NCBI RefSeq assembly: GCF_009757775.1
Contig: NZ_RHLK01000023.1
Coordinates: 1 to 46,893, forward strand
Length of the DNA: 46,893 nt
Direction of reading: 5' to 3'
Source of the DNA: Paenibacillus lutrae
Lineage (GTDB): Bacteria > Bacillota > Bacilli > Paenibacillales > NBRC-103111
The notes below the pieces were generated by a model, which worked only from the letters and a program-made list of their open reading frames with translations, searched no databases and was not told where the DNA came from. The position numbers and the translations under genes were made by a program. Shown here in pieces: positions 33,527 to 42,152 of the stretch. Each line of letters starts with the position of its first letter. Within the stretch, counting starts at the first letter, position 1.

Positions 33527-34093
33527 ATGGCTCGCGGCAACAGTATGGTTCCGTTTGGTTATGAGGAAGAGCAGCCAAAACGGCGCGGCACACTTCTTGT
33601 GTTTGAGACTTTTGAGGATTGGACAGATCACGAATTGACAATCGTTCTGGAATTAGCCCGGCAGCGCCAATTTAACAAAATTGTTCTGTATCCCCAGCAC
33701 GAAGATAGTCTCCGCCGGATGAGTATCGCCTGCGCCGTTCCTTATTATAAGCGGGTGAAGAACCTGGAGAAGCTGGTGGAAGAAGCAGGCGGGAAAGGTG
33801 CCGGAGAAAGCAGGATTACAATCGATACCTGGGAAGGAAAGCGCAAGAAATACACCCCGGTGGATACTTCGCTCCGCTTTCTGACGGACAAATACACCTC
33901 TCCCTATTTTGTCATGATGAATGATCATTATGCAGTTTTGTTTGCCGGTTACAAAGGGTTTGAAGACTGGATCAGGGAAGTCCGTTTGCTTGTATGGAAA
34001 AGATTTGGCGTACCTCTTCCGTCCAAATTGCTTTCGTACTCAGACCGGATGGATTTCATGGAAGAAAATGGAGAAGAAGCTGGCGGGAATTAA
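33527..34093 (+). CDS. Conserved-looking hypothetical protein, 188 residues
   Basis: No family was recognised. The protein is soluble. It opens with a hydrophilic stretch, then a strand-helix-strand pattern (RRGTLLVFETFEDW, LTIVLELARQRQFNKIVLYP) that could be the start of a Rossmann-like fold. It contains a Lys/Arg-rich middle and a conserved-looking end, FEDWIREVRLLVWKRFGVPLP. The frame is open from 33458, but AAAAGGAGG fits the ATG at 33527. It lies divergent from the aminopeptidase and 82 bases before the MFS gene. Confidence 0.7.
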   Translation: MARGNSMVPFGYEEEQPKRRGTLLVFETFEDWTDHELTIVLELARQRQFNKIVLYPQHEDSLRRMSIACAVPYYKRVKNLEKLVEEAGGKGAGESRITIDTWEGKRKKYTPVDTSLRFLTDKYTSPYFVMMNDHYAVLFAGYKGFEDWIREVRLLVWKRFGVPLPSKLLSYSDRMDFMEENGEEAGGN

Positions 34094-34175
34094 TAAACCA
34101 TAGGTTGATTCACAATCGCAGCAGCAGATGGTACAATAGTCGAGTTGTTTTCATTACGCATGGGGGGTAGGCATC

Positions 34176-35378
34176 ATGACAGGATCGTCCTCAGAGACGA
34201 TGACACCGACACGCCGCCTGCTTATTCTGCTGCTGGTTGTCATAATTTCAGGTTTAAGCCAGGGACTATTGCTTCCTCTGCTTGCGATCATGCTGGAATC
34301 CAGCGGGGTTTCTCCGGGGTTGAACGGTTTTAATGCCGCTTCCATGTATATTGGCAGTTTCGTGTCGATGTTCGTTGTGGAACGGATATTGCTTGCACTT
34401 GGCTTCAAAAGAATTCTCATTGCGTGCATCCTGCTCGAGACGGCGGCATTAGTGCTGCTTCCTGTGTGGGAAAATCTCGCGTTCTGGTTTCTTCTCCGGT
34501 TTATCATCGGATTCGGCAATTCCATCCTGCATTATACGACGCAGCTGTGGATCCTGACATCCGCACCGCCCGATCGCAGAGGACGATATATCTCCTACTA
34601 CGGAATGGCATACGGAATCGGATTCAGTTTAGGTCCCGCAGGGATTAATCTGCTATCGTTTGGGCGGTTTGCCCCTTTCGTTATCGTGGCCTTGTTCTAC
34701 CTGCTGGTCGCTTTGCTGCTTACGAAGCTTCCTAAGCAGCCACTTCAGACAGGAGGCAAGCAGGCGCCTGCTAAGAAAAGATACGGAACTGCGGTCCGGA
34801 TAGCCTGGTTTGCACTCATCCCGACTTTTCTATACGGGTATACGGAAGCCGTATTGAACGGAAGTTTCCCGCTGTATGGTTTGCGGATGGGCCTTACCGA
34901 TACGTCGGTGTCGATGCTTCTGCCGCTTGTCGGCATAGGCGGCCTGATTCTTCAGCTGCCTCTTGGAATACTCAGCGACCGGATCGGCCGCAAGCCAGTG
35001 CTGCTGGCCGCTGCAGTTGGCGGGGGCACAGCTTTCATGGCTGTGCCTCTAGCAGGCAATTCCATGCTCGGAATCGGACTTCTTCTATTCGCCGCGGGAG
35101 GAATGATCGGGTCCTTCTTCTCGCTGGGCCTGGCTTATGCGGCGGATTTGCTGCCGCGTGATCTGCTGCCGTCCGCGAATGTGATCGGCTCCATTCTGTT
35201 CAGCCTGGGCAGTGTAATCGGGCCCAATCTGGGCGGACTGGGCTTGCAGTATATCTCGCTTGGCAGCCTGTTCTACACACTGGGCTCGGTTTTTCTAATC
35301 TTCGTGATTAGCGGATTTGCTTTCAAAGGTAAGCGAAGACGGGGGACAGGGGGAGAGATGGAGGGCAGCGCTCTATAG
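34176..35378 (+). CDS. MFS transporter
   Basis: A 400-residue membrane protein with 12 predicted helices of the major facilitator superfamily. The motif-A-like loop between helices 8 and 9 is GILSDRIGRKPVLL. The N-terminal half has LLILLLVVIISGLSQGLLLPLLAIM, and the equivalent of the motif-A loop there is degenerate. Family members export drugs or carry sugars. The ATG at 34176 follows GGGGGGTAGGC. It ends in a shared terminator with udk. Substrate unknown. Confidence 0.85.
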   Translation: MTGSSSETMTPTRRLLILLLVVIISGLSQGLLLPLLAIMLESSGVSPGLNGFNAASMYIGSFVSMFVVERILLALGFKRILIACILLETAALVLLPVWENLAFWFLLRFIIGFGNSILHYTTQLWILTSAPPDRRGRYISYYGMAYGIGFSLGPAGINLLSFGRFAPFVIVALFYLLVALLLTKLPKQPLQTGGKQAPAKKRYGTAVRIAWFALIPTFLYGYTEAVLNGSFPLYGLRMGLTDTSVSMLLPLVGIGGLILQLPLGILSDRIGRKPVLLAAAVGGGTAFMAVPLAGNSMLGIGLLLFAAGGMIGSFFSLGLAYAADLLPRDLLPSANVIGSILFSLGSVIGPNLGGLGLQYISLGSLFYTLGSVFLIFVISGFAFKGKRRRGTGGEMEGSAL

Positions 35379-35422
35379 CTGTCTTCAGTTGACACCTACC
35401 ATTCGACTCACCGGGAGAACAA

Positions 35423-35479
35423 CAAACAAAAAGAAGACCTGAATTCGCAAAAACTGCGTCCAGGTCTTCTTTTTTGTTT
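35423..35479. terminator. Bidirectional terminator between the MFS gene and udk
   Basis: AAAAAGAAGACCTG and CAGGTCTTCTTTTT form a perfect 14-base stem around a loop, with A and T runs on both sides. Confidence 0.9.
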
Positions 35480-35517
35480 ATATCGAAATCAGACTAATTC
35501 TTGTGAAGGTGCTGAGG

Positions 35518-36147
35518 TCAGTCTATTTCCGCCAAAAGTGTATCCATGTAGCTCTCCGTCAGTGTGGTCAGAAGCCGGATGCCGATTTCATTTTCCCCAC
35601 CTTCGGGAATGATGATGTCGGCGTATTTCTTGGATGGCTCGATGAAGGCATCATGCATCGGTTTGACCGTCGTCAAATACTGGTCGAATACGGATTGCAG
35701 CGAGCGTCCTCTTTCCTGAGTATCACGCATGATGCGGCGCAGAATTCGGACATCGGGGTCGGTGTCGACAAATACTTTGATGTCCAGAGCCCCGCGCAGA
35801 TCTTCGTCCGTCAGAACATGTATGCCCTCAATAATGATGATGGGAGTCCCCTGCACAAGCAGAGTCTCTGAGGAACGGGCATGACGGGTGAAATCGTATA
35901 TCGGAACCTCAATTTCGCGGCCGAGGCGCAGCTCGCCGAGATGCTTGAGCAGCAGTTTGTTCTCAAATGCATGCGGATGATCGTAGTTGATCTTAACTCG
36001 CTCTTCCATGGTTAATTCACTGCGGTCCGCATAATAATTATCTTGACAGATTAAGGTGACATTCTTTGTCCCGAGTTCGTGTATGATAGAACGGGCGACC
36101 GTAGATTTTCCCGAGCCGGTTCCCCCGGCTATTCCAATGACTAACAT
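35518..36147 (-). CDS. udk: Uridine kinase
   Basis: Phosphorylates uridine and cytidine to UMP and CMP in pyrimidine salvage. The P-loop GGTGSGKST lies at residues 8-16. The substrate block QDNYYADRSELTMEER and NYDHPHAFE, the PIYDFTRHAR motif and RRIMRDTQERGRS lid are all present. The frame is open to 36216, but the family start MLVIGIAGGT at ATG 36147 has GGGAGGG upstream and gives the expected 209 residues. Confidence 0.93.
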   Translation of the reverse strand: MLVIGIAGGTGSGKSTVARSIIHELGTKNVTLICQDNYYADRSELTMEERVKINYDHPHAFENKLLLKHLGELRLGREIEVPIYDFTRHARSSETLLVQGTPIIIIEGIHVLTDEDLRGALDIKVFVDTDPDVRILRRIMRDTQERGRSLQSVFDQYLTTVKPMHDAFIEPSKKYADIIIPEGGENEIGIRLLTTLTESYMDTLLAEID

Positions 36148-36217
36148 AAATGATGATGGCCCTCCCTGATAAGCATTTGTACCTGAATAGTTTATCACAG
36201 TATGGGCTTTTTTCAAT

Positions 36218-36243
36218 AAAGAAAAGCTCCTTTCGGAGCCAAT
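36218..36243 (-). terminator. Terminator of the coiled-coil gene
   Basis: On the minus strand GGCTCC and GGAGCT flank a GAAA loop, followed by TTTCTTTATT. It directly follows the stop of the 105-residue gene and precedes udk. Confidence 0.7.
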
Positions 36244-36245
36244 GC

Positions 36246-36563
36246 TTAACGAATTTGCCGCGGTGTATGGAATTTGTCTTCGGACGCTTCCAGATCTTGT
36301 GCAGCCTGATGAAGCTGTTGGATTGTTTGTTCCAATTGCTGGCCGTATTTCTGTGAATCATAAGATTGAATCTGGCCCTGGGCTTCTCTGACCTGCCGCT
36401 TCGCTGAACCCAGTTTCGCCTGAGCCCGCTGTATGGCGACGGGGTCTGCAAGCGTAATAGCGCCCTGCAGTTCGTGTTCGGCCTCTTGTGCGTTCAGAAT
36501 TGCGGCATCCGCGGCTTCTACTGCGTGCTCGATATATTGTTGATGCTGCTGACTTTCTACCAT
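36246..36563 (-). CDS. Small coiled-coil protein of unknown function, 105 residues
   Basis: An almost wholly helical, Gln/Ala/Glu-rich soluble protein with heptad-like patterns (EHAVEAADAAILNAQEAEHEL, KLGSAKRQVREAQGQIQSYD, LEQTIQQLHQAAQDLEASED). It resembles small DUF2524-type proteins of Bacillus, but the match is uncertain. The ATG at 36563 has an ideal AAAGGAGGTTGA ribosome binding site. It precedes udk on the same strand but is separated from it by a terminator. Confidence 0.75.
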   Translation of the reverse strand: MVESQQHQQYIEHAVEAADAAILNAQEAEHELQGAITLADPVAIQRAQAKLGSAKRQVREAQGQIQSYDSQKYGQQLEQTIQQLHQAAQDLEASEDKFHTPRQIR

Positions 36564-36806
36564 ATTGAATCAACCTCCTTTGTTCTTTACGATGCGCAAT
36601 TCGCATCCTCTTCATGCTTCAATCGTCTATTTCCCGCAGCAGAAATATTTCCTGGGTAAGCGCAGAAAATGATAAAGCAAGCGCTTTTTCGACAGAAATT
36701 CTGGCGGTTGATCGTACTCAATCATCTGTTATTGTTTGGGCATGTAATGGAGGGGTAGCTTTTGGGACACCCTATTAGCAATGTGGCGGACCGGGGGTGA
36801 TTCTCA

Positions 36807-36947
36807 ATGCCGTTTAACAAATCCAGCAAAATTGACGACAAGCAGAACAAAAGCCGATTAAAAGAAGAAATCGTGACTTTGAATGCACGTAAAGCATCGG
36901 TTTATCCGCCCAATCTCAATGAAATCGATAAAAACGAACAGACTTAG
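36807..36947 (+). CDS. Small basic/acidic hydrophilic protein, 46 residues
   Basis: A short frame from ATG 36807 to TAG 36945-36947 has a good ribosome binding site (GGGGGTGAT) and a hairpin with T-rich tail just downstream. The peptide begins MPFNKSSKIDDKQNKSRLKE and ends ASVYPPNLNEIDKNEQT. It has no hydrophobic segment and no recognised family. Size and composition are similar to small sporulation proteins, which is inference. Confidence 0.65.
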   Translation: MPFNKSSKIDDKQNKSRLKEEIVTLNARKASVYPPNLNEIDKNEQT

Positions 36948-36962
36948 ATATTCTTTGCTGAA

Positions 36963-37003
36963 ACAGACGCTATCCTTTAGTGGGTAGTGTCTGTATTTGT
37001 TTG
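36963..37003 (+). terminator. Hairpin after the 46-residue gene
   Basis: ACAGACGCTA and TAGTGTCTGT pair with one mismatch and further inner pairing, followed by ATTTGTTTGT. Confidence 0.6.
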
Positions 37004-37166
37004 TAAAAGTAAATTTGTACGAAAGAAAGAGAGATCCTATGAGGATAGCCAGGTATGCTTAGCTGGATTCACTCCCTGCGTGTCCATCGGATTTTGTTTA
37101 TAACTAAAATTGTTGTATGCTAATCATATTGGATAATAATTGGGTTCGACAGGAGGGTGAGAAGAG

Positions 37167-38015
37167 ATGAACTCACTTGGTTTAGTGCTTGAAGGAGGAG
37201 GCATGCGGGGAGTCTATACCGCTGGTGTTCTGGAATATTTTATGGAGAACGACTGGTACGTTCCTTATGTAATCGGAGTATCGGCAGGCGCGTGCAACGC
37301 GGCCTCTTATCTATCCCGGCAGCCTGGACGGAATAAACAAGTAACCATCGGCTTCGTTACGGACAAAAGATATATCAGTTACCGGAATTTAATGCGGGAG
37401 CGCAGTATTTTCGGGATGAATTTTATTTTTAATGAAATTCCCCAGAATTTGGTGCCGTTTGATTTTGAAACATTCTACGGCAGAGGTAACGAGCTGGTGA
37501 TTGGCACAACAGATGCTATCAGCGGGGAGGCGGTATTTTACCGGAAAAATGAAGCGCTGGATATGACGCTGTCCCTTATCCGTGCTTCCTCCTCACTGCC
37601 GTTTGTTTCCCAGCCGGTACAACATGATAATCGTACGTTGTTTGATGGGGGAATCTCGGCGCCTATCCCGATTCATCAATCGATAAGAGACGGCAATGAA
37701 CGCAATATCATTATATTGACGCGTCCGAGAGGCTACCGCAAGAAACCGTTCAAACAGCAGTGGTTTGCTCAGCGGTTCTATCCGGGATACCCCGGGCTGG
37801 TCCGTGCTCTTGTTGAGCGCAGTCTCGTGTACAACCGGACTCTGGAAGATATCGAGCGGATGGAAGATGAGGGGAAAGTACTCGTCATCCGCCCTTCTGC
37901 CCAGGTTAAAGTGGGTCGCATGGAGAAAGATTCCTCCAAGCTGGAAGCCCTTCACGATCTCGGCTACAAAGATGCCAGCCAGACGGCGGGCAGGCTGCGC
38001 GAATGGCTGGCGTAA
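37167..38015 (+). CDS. Patatin-like phospholipase
   Basis: A 282-residue patatin-family acyl hydrolase. The oxyanion-hole motif GGGMRG lies at residues 10-15. The nucleophile elbow GVSAGA carries Ser39 and the DGG motif carries Asp160, together forming the catalytic dyad. No signal peptide is visible, so it should act in the cytoplasm or on the inner face of the membrane. The ATG at 37167 follows GGAGGGTGAGAAG. It appears monocistronic. Lipid substrate unknown. Confidence 0.88.
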   Translation: MNSLGLVLEGGGMRGVYTAGVLEYFMENDWYVPYVIGVSAGACNAASYLSRQPGRNKQVTIGFVTDKRYISYRNLMRERSIFGMNFIFNEIPQNLVPFDFETFYGRGNELVIGTTDAISGEAVFYRKNEALDMTLSLIRASSSLPFVSQPVQHDNRTLFDGGISAPIPIHQSIRDGNERNIIILTRPRGYRKKPFKQQWFAQRFYPGYPGLVRALVERSLVYNRTLEDIERMEDEGKVLVIRPSAQVKVGRMEKDSSKLEALHDLGYKDASQTAGRLREWLA

Positions 38016-38061
38016 CTGCCTTAGTCTGCGGGCGGCAAGCAGGATGCTTGGTTAAATTGTC

Positions 38062-38089
38062 TAGACAAACCCGGGTGGTATGCTATAAT
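38062..38089 (+). promoter_or_regulatory. Strong promoter of the thiamine-precursor importer
   Basis: TAGACA (38062-38067, 5/6) and a perfect TATAAT (38084-38089) with the extended TGC before it lie 16 bases apart. The -35 overlaps a 12-base perfect palindrome TTGTCTAGACAA (38057-38068). The riboswitch starts about 30 bases downstream. Confidence 0.75.
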
Positions 38090-38119
38090 TAACCCAGCAA
38101 ATGCGGACAACTGAATAAA

Positions 38120-38215
38120 AGCAGGGGTGCTGGAATTGGCCGGCTGAGATTGTATCCCATAAGATACTGACCCTTACAACCTGATCTGGATAATGCCAGC
38201 GTAGGAAAACGTACG
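38120..38215 (+). promoter_or_regulatory. TPP riboswitch (THI element)
   Basis: The conserved THI-box elements appear in order: GGGGTGCT, the CGGCTGAGAT pyrimidine-sensor arm, ACTGACCCTTACAACCTGAT, and CTGGATAATGCCAGCGTAGG. It binds thiamine pyrophosphate and, through the terminator at 38236-38261, stops transcription of the downstream importer when the cofactor is plentiful. Confidence 0.95.
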
Positions 38216-38235
38216 ATTTCTCGTAGTCTTTGAGT

Positions 38236-38261
38236 GCGCTCCCGGTCAGGGGGCGCTTTTT
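38236..38261 (+). terminator. Riboswitch-controlled terminator
   Basis: GCGCTCCC and GGGGGCGC pair around GGTCA, followed by TTTTT, just after the aptamer and 36 bases before the thiY start. Confidence 0.88.
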
Positions 38262-38296
38262 GATGTTTGCTCCGCAAGAATGAGGGGGAGAAGACT

Positions 38297-39316
38297 ATGA
38301 AACGGTTATACCGAACAACAGCAATTGCAGCAGCATTCCTGGTCGCACTATCGGGCTGCGGAGCCAAAGAAAGTCAGCCAACTCCGGGAACTACGCCGTC
38401 AGCGGCAGCACCTGCCACGAATATTAAGATCGTGTTGGATTGGACACCGAACACGAATCACACGGGCTTGTATGTAGCCCAAGCCAAGGGGTATTTTGCG
38501 GAGCAGGGTCTTAATGTGGACATCATTCAACCCGGGGCCGGCGGAGCGGATGCTATGGTTGCTTCCGGAGCGGCCGAGTTCGGCGTCAGCAACCAGGAAG
38601 GAATTACTCTGGCAAGAACCGCACAGGTGCCGATTGTTTCCATCGCGGCAGTTATTCAGCATAACACGTCCGGTTTTGCTTCACCGCAAGCCAAGAATAT
38701 TACGAAGCCCAAAGACTTTGAGGGCAAAGTATATGGAGGATGGGGTTCTCCGAACGAGAATGCCATGATTGAATCTCTTATGAAAAATAATCAGGCGGAC
38801 CCTTCCAAAGTTAAGATCGTTAACATTGGGGAAGCTGATTTCTTCACAGCGGTAAAACGGGATATTGATTTTGCCTGGATTTATTACGGATGGACGGGCA
38901 TTGAGTCGGAGCTCCGCAAAGAACCGATCAACATGGTATATCTCACGGAGTATTCCAAGCAGTTGGATTTCTATACACCTGTTCTGGCTACAAGTGAGAA
39001 AATTATCGGAGATAAACCTGAACTCGTGAAATCATTCCTCGCAGCTGCATCCAAAGGCTACCAGTTTGCAATCGACCAACCGGAAGAGGCGGCTGCCGTA
39101 CTCTCGGAAGCCGTTCCGGAACTGGATAAGAATCTCGTGCTTGCCAGCCAGAAGTGGCTGAGTCCCAAGTATAAGGACGATGCGCCGCGGTGGGGGGAAC
39201 AGAAGAAAGAAGTTTGGGAGAACTATGCCAAATGGATGCAGGACTACAATCTTCTGGAGAAGGCTCTGGATGCGGATAAAGCTTACACAAACCAGTTCCT
39301 GCCGTCCGGTTCATAG
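38297..39316 (+). CDS. thiY: Thiamine-precursor ABC transporter substrate-binding lipoprotein
   Basis: The extracellular binding protein for a pyrimidine precursor of thiamine (formylaminopyrimidine type). It has a lipoprotein signal with lipobox LSGC and an acceptor cysteine near residue 21. An NMT1/THI5-like domain follows: LDWTPNTNHTGLYVAQAKGYFAEQGL, the GGADAMVASGAAEFGVS block, and GGWGSPNENAMI. The frame is open from 38267, but GGGGGAG fits ATG 38297, giving 339 residues. The TPP riboswitch ahead of it and thiX/thiZ behind it support the assignment. Confidence 0.9.
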   Translation: MKRLYRTTAIAAAFLVALSGCGAKESQPTPGTTPSAAAPATNIKIVLDWTPNTNHTGLYVAQAKGYFAEQGLNVDIIQPGAGGADAMVASGAAEFGVSNQEGITLARTAQVPIVSIAAVIQHNTSGFASPQAKNITKPKDFEGKVYGGWGSPNENAMIESLMKNNQADPSKVKIVNIGEADFFTAVKRDIDFAWIYYGWTGIESELRKEPINMVYLTEYSKQLDFYTPVLATSEKIIGDKPELVKSFLAAASKGYQFAIDQPEEAAAVLSEAVPELDKNLVLASQKWLSPKYKDDAPRWGEQKKEVWENYAKWMQDYNLLEKALDADKAYTNQFLPSGS

Positions 39317-39362
39317 TATCAAGCAGTAAAATTCATCAATTTCAGCTAGGAGGAATTTCACA

Positions 39363-39656
39363 GTGGCTAATGCACTAGTCAGCATTCAAATTATTCCTAA
39401 AACCAAGAACGGCGAGGACGTCATTCCTTATGTAGACCGCGCTATAGAAGTTATTCAGCAGTCCGGCGTTCCGTATGAAGTTCATCCTCTAGAAACGACG
39501 ATGGAAGGCGAGCTTGGCGAGCTGCTCGACATTGTCAAAAGAATGAATGAAGCTATGATGGAGATCGGAAGCGTGAGTGTTATTTCTCAAGTCAAAATTT
39601 ATTACAATCCTGAAGGCGCATCGATGGATCGCTTAACGGAAAAATACCGTTCATGA
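39363..39656 (+). CDS. MTH1187-type thiamine-binding protein
   Basis: A 97-residue ferredoxin-like protein of the MTH1187/YkoF-related family, whose members bind thiamine or its hydroxymethylpyrimidine part. The family pattern shows in VSIQIIPKTKNGEDVIPYVDRAIEVI, SGVPYEVHPLETTMEGE and VSVISQVKIYY. The start is GTG 39363 with AGGAGG upstream. Its stop overlaps the thiX start (ATGA), so the two are translationally coupled. Its place inside a thiamine-regulated importer operon supports a ligand-buffering or sensing role, which is inference. Confidence 0.88.
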   Translation: MANALVSIQIIPKTKNGEDVIPYVDRAIEVIQQSGVPYEVHPLETTMEGELGELLDIVKRMNEAMMEIGSVSVISQVKIYYNPEGASMDRLTEKYRS

Positions 39657-40414
39657 TCCGTTCGATCTGGAACAAAGGATGGCCGCCTTTTCTTACGGCC
39701 ATCCTTCTGCTGCTTCTATGGCAGTTTGGCGTCATGATAGCAGGCACACCAACATGGAGACTTCCAGCTCCGCTTACGATCATAGAAGAAGGTATTCGCC
39801 AGGCTCCTTTGCTGGGCAAGCATATCAGTCACACGGTCACGGTAACGCTGCTCGGCTTCTCGATTGGTTCGGTCCTCGGGCTTATTATCGCTTGTGTACT
39901 TCATGTGATACCCGGGATGAAATCAGCTTTTTATCCGCTGCTAGTATTGTCGCAGAACATCCCAACGATTGCGCTTGCCCCTCTGCTTATGATCTGGTTC
40001 GGCTTCGGAATCCTGCCTAAGCTTATTGTCATTGCACTCGTTTGTTTCTTTCCGGTAACGGTGGCCACCCTCGGGGGATTATCCAATCCGGATCCAGGCA
40101 TGCACCGGTATTTGCAAATGATTGGAGCCAGCCGGAGCCAATTGTTCTGGAAGCTCGAACTTCCTTACGCGCTTCCGTCTGTCTTCTCGGGCCTGAAAAT
40201 CTCGGCGACGTACAGTGTTATGGGCGGCGTAATCGCGGAATGGCTTGGCTCGGATAGAGGGATCGGTGTATTTATGCTCTTATCGAAGTCATCTTTTCGT
40301 ACCGACCGGGTATTCGTCGCGATAGTCCTGATCGTCGTCCTTAGTCTTCTGCTGTTCGGTGCAATTGCTCTGCTTGAGAAATGGATTGTTCGCTGGAAGA
40401 CGGCTAAATCATGA
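39653..40414 (+). CDS. thiX: Thiamine-precursor ABC transporter permease
   Basis: The membrane subunit of the importer, 253 residues with about six helices. It has the BPD-type EAA loop (MHRYLQMIGASRSQLFWKLELPYALPS) and the SsuC/ThiX-type start WPPFLTAILLLLLWQFGVMI. ATG 39653 overlaps the preceding stop by four bases. Confidence 0.9.
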   Translation: MIRSIWNKGWPPFLTAILLLLLWQFGVMIAGTPTWRLPAPLTIIEEGIRQAPLLGKHISHTVTVTLLGFSIGSVLGLIIACVLHVIPGMKSAFYPLLVLSQNIPTIALAPLLMIWFGFGILPKLIVIALVCFFPVTVATLGGLSNPDPGMHRYLQMIGASRSQLFWKLELPYALPSVFSGLKISATYSVMGGVIAEWLGSDRGIGVFMLLSKSSFRTDRVFVAIVLIVVLSLLLFGAIALLEKWIVRWKTAKS

Positions 40415-40429
40415 CAGGGGTGAGCAAGC

Positions 40430-41200
40430 ATGACCAAGCTTCAATTAAAGAACCTTTCTAAGTCTTTCCCGGTACAAGGCAAACGCGAAGTGAGAGTGCT
40501 GGACGGGATTGATCTTCATGTGAAAGAAGGCGAGTTCGTTACCATTCTGGGACCATCCGGCAGCGGTAAGACTACCTTGTTCCACTTGATTGGCGGTTTG
40601 ATCCAGCCGACGTCCGGCGCCATCTGCCTCGATGGCAGAGAAGTAACGGGAATGAAGGGGCTGGTCAGCTACATGCCCCAGCAGGCTTCTCTGTTTCCTT
40701 GGAGAAGCGTCGAGGAGAATGTCATTATGACACGCGAAATAGCCGGCTTGCCCAAGCACGAATCACTGCGGTTGGCCAGAGAATGGCTGGGCAAGGTTGG
40801 ACTTCAAGGCTATGAACGTGAATTCCCGGGCGTACTGTCCGGTGGTATGCAGCAGCGTGTGTCCTTCCTGCGCGCTTTATTAAGTCCGCAAGAACTCATG
40901 TGCCTGGATGAACCGTTCGGGGCGCTGGACGCTCTTACCCGTGAGGATATGCAGCGCTGGCTGCTCAATATATGGGAACGGAATAAACGCTCGGTATTGT
41001 TTATCACACACAGTCTGGAGGAAGCGCTGCTGCTCTCCGACCGGATTTATGTGCTTTCTAACAAACCGACTCGAATTGTGAGAGAAGTCCAGGTGCCTTT
41101 CGAGAGGCCGCGTTCAGAGCATCTTCCGGAAAAGCCCGAATTTATCCGCATGAGAAGAGAATTATATGACTTGCTGAAAACCGTGGATAGTGGAGGCTGA
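40430..41200 (+). CDS. thiZ: Thiamine-precursor ABC transporter, ATP-binding protein
   Basis: The ATPase of the importer, 256 residues, of the SsuB/TauB/ThiZ group. Walker A GPSGSGKTT lies at 41-49, the group motif YMPQQASLFPWRSVEENV at the Q-loop, the signature LSGGMQQRVSFLRAL, Walker B LMCLDEPFGALD and switch FITHSLEEA follow. ATG 40430 follows AGGGGTGAGC. It is the last gene before the terminator at 41212. Confidence 0.92.
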   Translation: MTKLQLKNLSKSFPVQGKREVRVLDGIDLHVKEGEFVTILGPSGSGKTTLFHLIGGLIQPTSGAICLDGREVTGMKGLVSYMPQQASLFPWRSVEENVIMTREIAGLPKHESLRLAREWLGKVGLQGYEREFPGVLSGGMQQRVSFLRALLSPQELMCLDEPFGALDALTREDMQRWLLNIWERNKRSVLFITHSLEEALLLSDRIYVLSNKPTRIVREVQVPFERPRSEHLPEKPEFIRMRRELYDLLKTVDSGG

Positions 41201-41211
41201 TAGATCAGACT

Positions 41212-41230
41212 CCGCGTTCCGCGGTTTTTT
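41212..41230 (+). terminator. Terminator of the thiamine importer operon
   Basis: CCGCG and CGCGG with a TTC loop are followed by TTTTTT. The stem is short but GC-rich. Confidence 0.75.
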
Positions 41231-41276
41231 GTACATGGAACAGAGAAAAGAATATTAGGAAGGAGGAGACTGCATT

Positions 41277-42125
41277 ATGAAAGATAGGTTAAGTGGTCAA
41301 GACCTCACGACGAATGAAAAGATGCATTTCATTGATTCTCATCTTCACCTTGATCTCTATGAAGAGGTGCAGAGAAAAGTCATGATTCAAGACATTGCAG
41401 ACAATCCGGCCTTACGCGCTGTTATCGCTGTCTCAATGAATCTTGCTTCCAGTCTCACAACTAAAGAGCTTGCGGAGAACTATCCGAACCTGATTCGGCC
41501 AGCTTATGGCTTTCATCCTGAGCAGGAGCTCCCTGACGGAGCAGAGCAGCAGGAACTTCTGGTATGGATGGAGAAACATATTAGGAATGCTGTGGCGGTA
41601 GGCGAAGTGGGACTGCCTTACTATAGGAGGAAGGAAGCCGAATCACAAAAGCGTTCATTTGAGCTCCAGCCTTACTATGATTTGCTGGAGAAGTTTGTTC
41701 GTTTGGCAGCCAGCCATCATAAGCCTATTATTCTTCATGCCGTATATGAGGACGCCGAACGCGTAATAGACTTGCTGCAGCAGTATCACATACAACGTGC
41801 ACATTTTCATTGGTTTAAAGGGCCGGTTGAGACGGTTAACCGGATGATAGATTCGGGGTACTCTATATCCGTTACTCCGGATATTGCCTATGAAGAGGAC
41901 ATTCAAAAACTCGTCTCGGTTTATCCGCTGGATTTGATTATGGTAGAAACCGACGGACCTTGGCCTTTTGAAGGTCCGTACAAAGGCAGAATGACTCATC
42001 CTGTTATGGTGGCGGATGTTGTAAGGCATGTTGCCGCCATTAAAGGAATGGGCGTCAAAGAAACGGCAGCCCGTATTTATTCAAATACCAGCCGATTTTA
42101 CAGGATCGGTGAGTATAGGGATTAG
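41277..42125 (+). CDS. TatD-family metal-dependent hydrolase
   Basis: A 282-residue TIM-barrel hydrolase. The metal ligands are in place: HLH at residues 22-24, the glutamate in VGEVGLPYY, histidines in ILHAVYED and HFHWFKG, and aspartate in VETDGPWPF. TatD proteins are 3'-5' exonucleases or deoxyribonucleases, but this sequence is diverged from canonical TatD, so the substrate is open. ATG 41277 follows AGGAGGAG. It probably shares a transcript with tag, 27 bases downstream. Confidence 0.85.
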   Translation: MKDRLSGQDLTTNEKMHFIDSHLHLDLYEEVQRKVMIQDIADNPALRAVIAVSMNLASSLTTKELAENYPNLIRPAYGFHPEQELPDGAEQQELLVWMEKHIRNAVAVGEVGLPYYRRKEAESQKRSFELQPYYDLLEKFVRLAASHHKPIILHAVYEDAERVIDLLQQYHIQRAHFHWFKGPVETVNRMIDSGYSISVTPDIAYEEDIQKLVSVYPLDLIMVETDGPWPFEGPYKGRMTHPVMVADVVRHVAAIKGMGVKETAARIYSNTSRFYRIGEYRD

Positions 42126-42152
42126 CAGAAAAAGTTAAACCGGAGGTACTGA

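Noticed and set aside
38065-38090. T-box-like GGGTGGTA
   Set aside because: It lies inside the promoter, upstream of the transcription start, and has no specifier stem or antiterminator.
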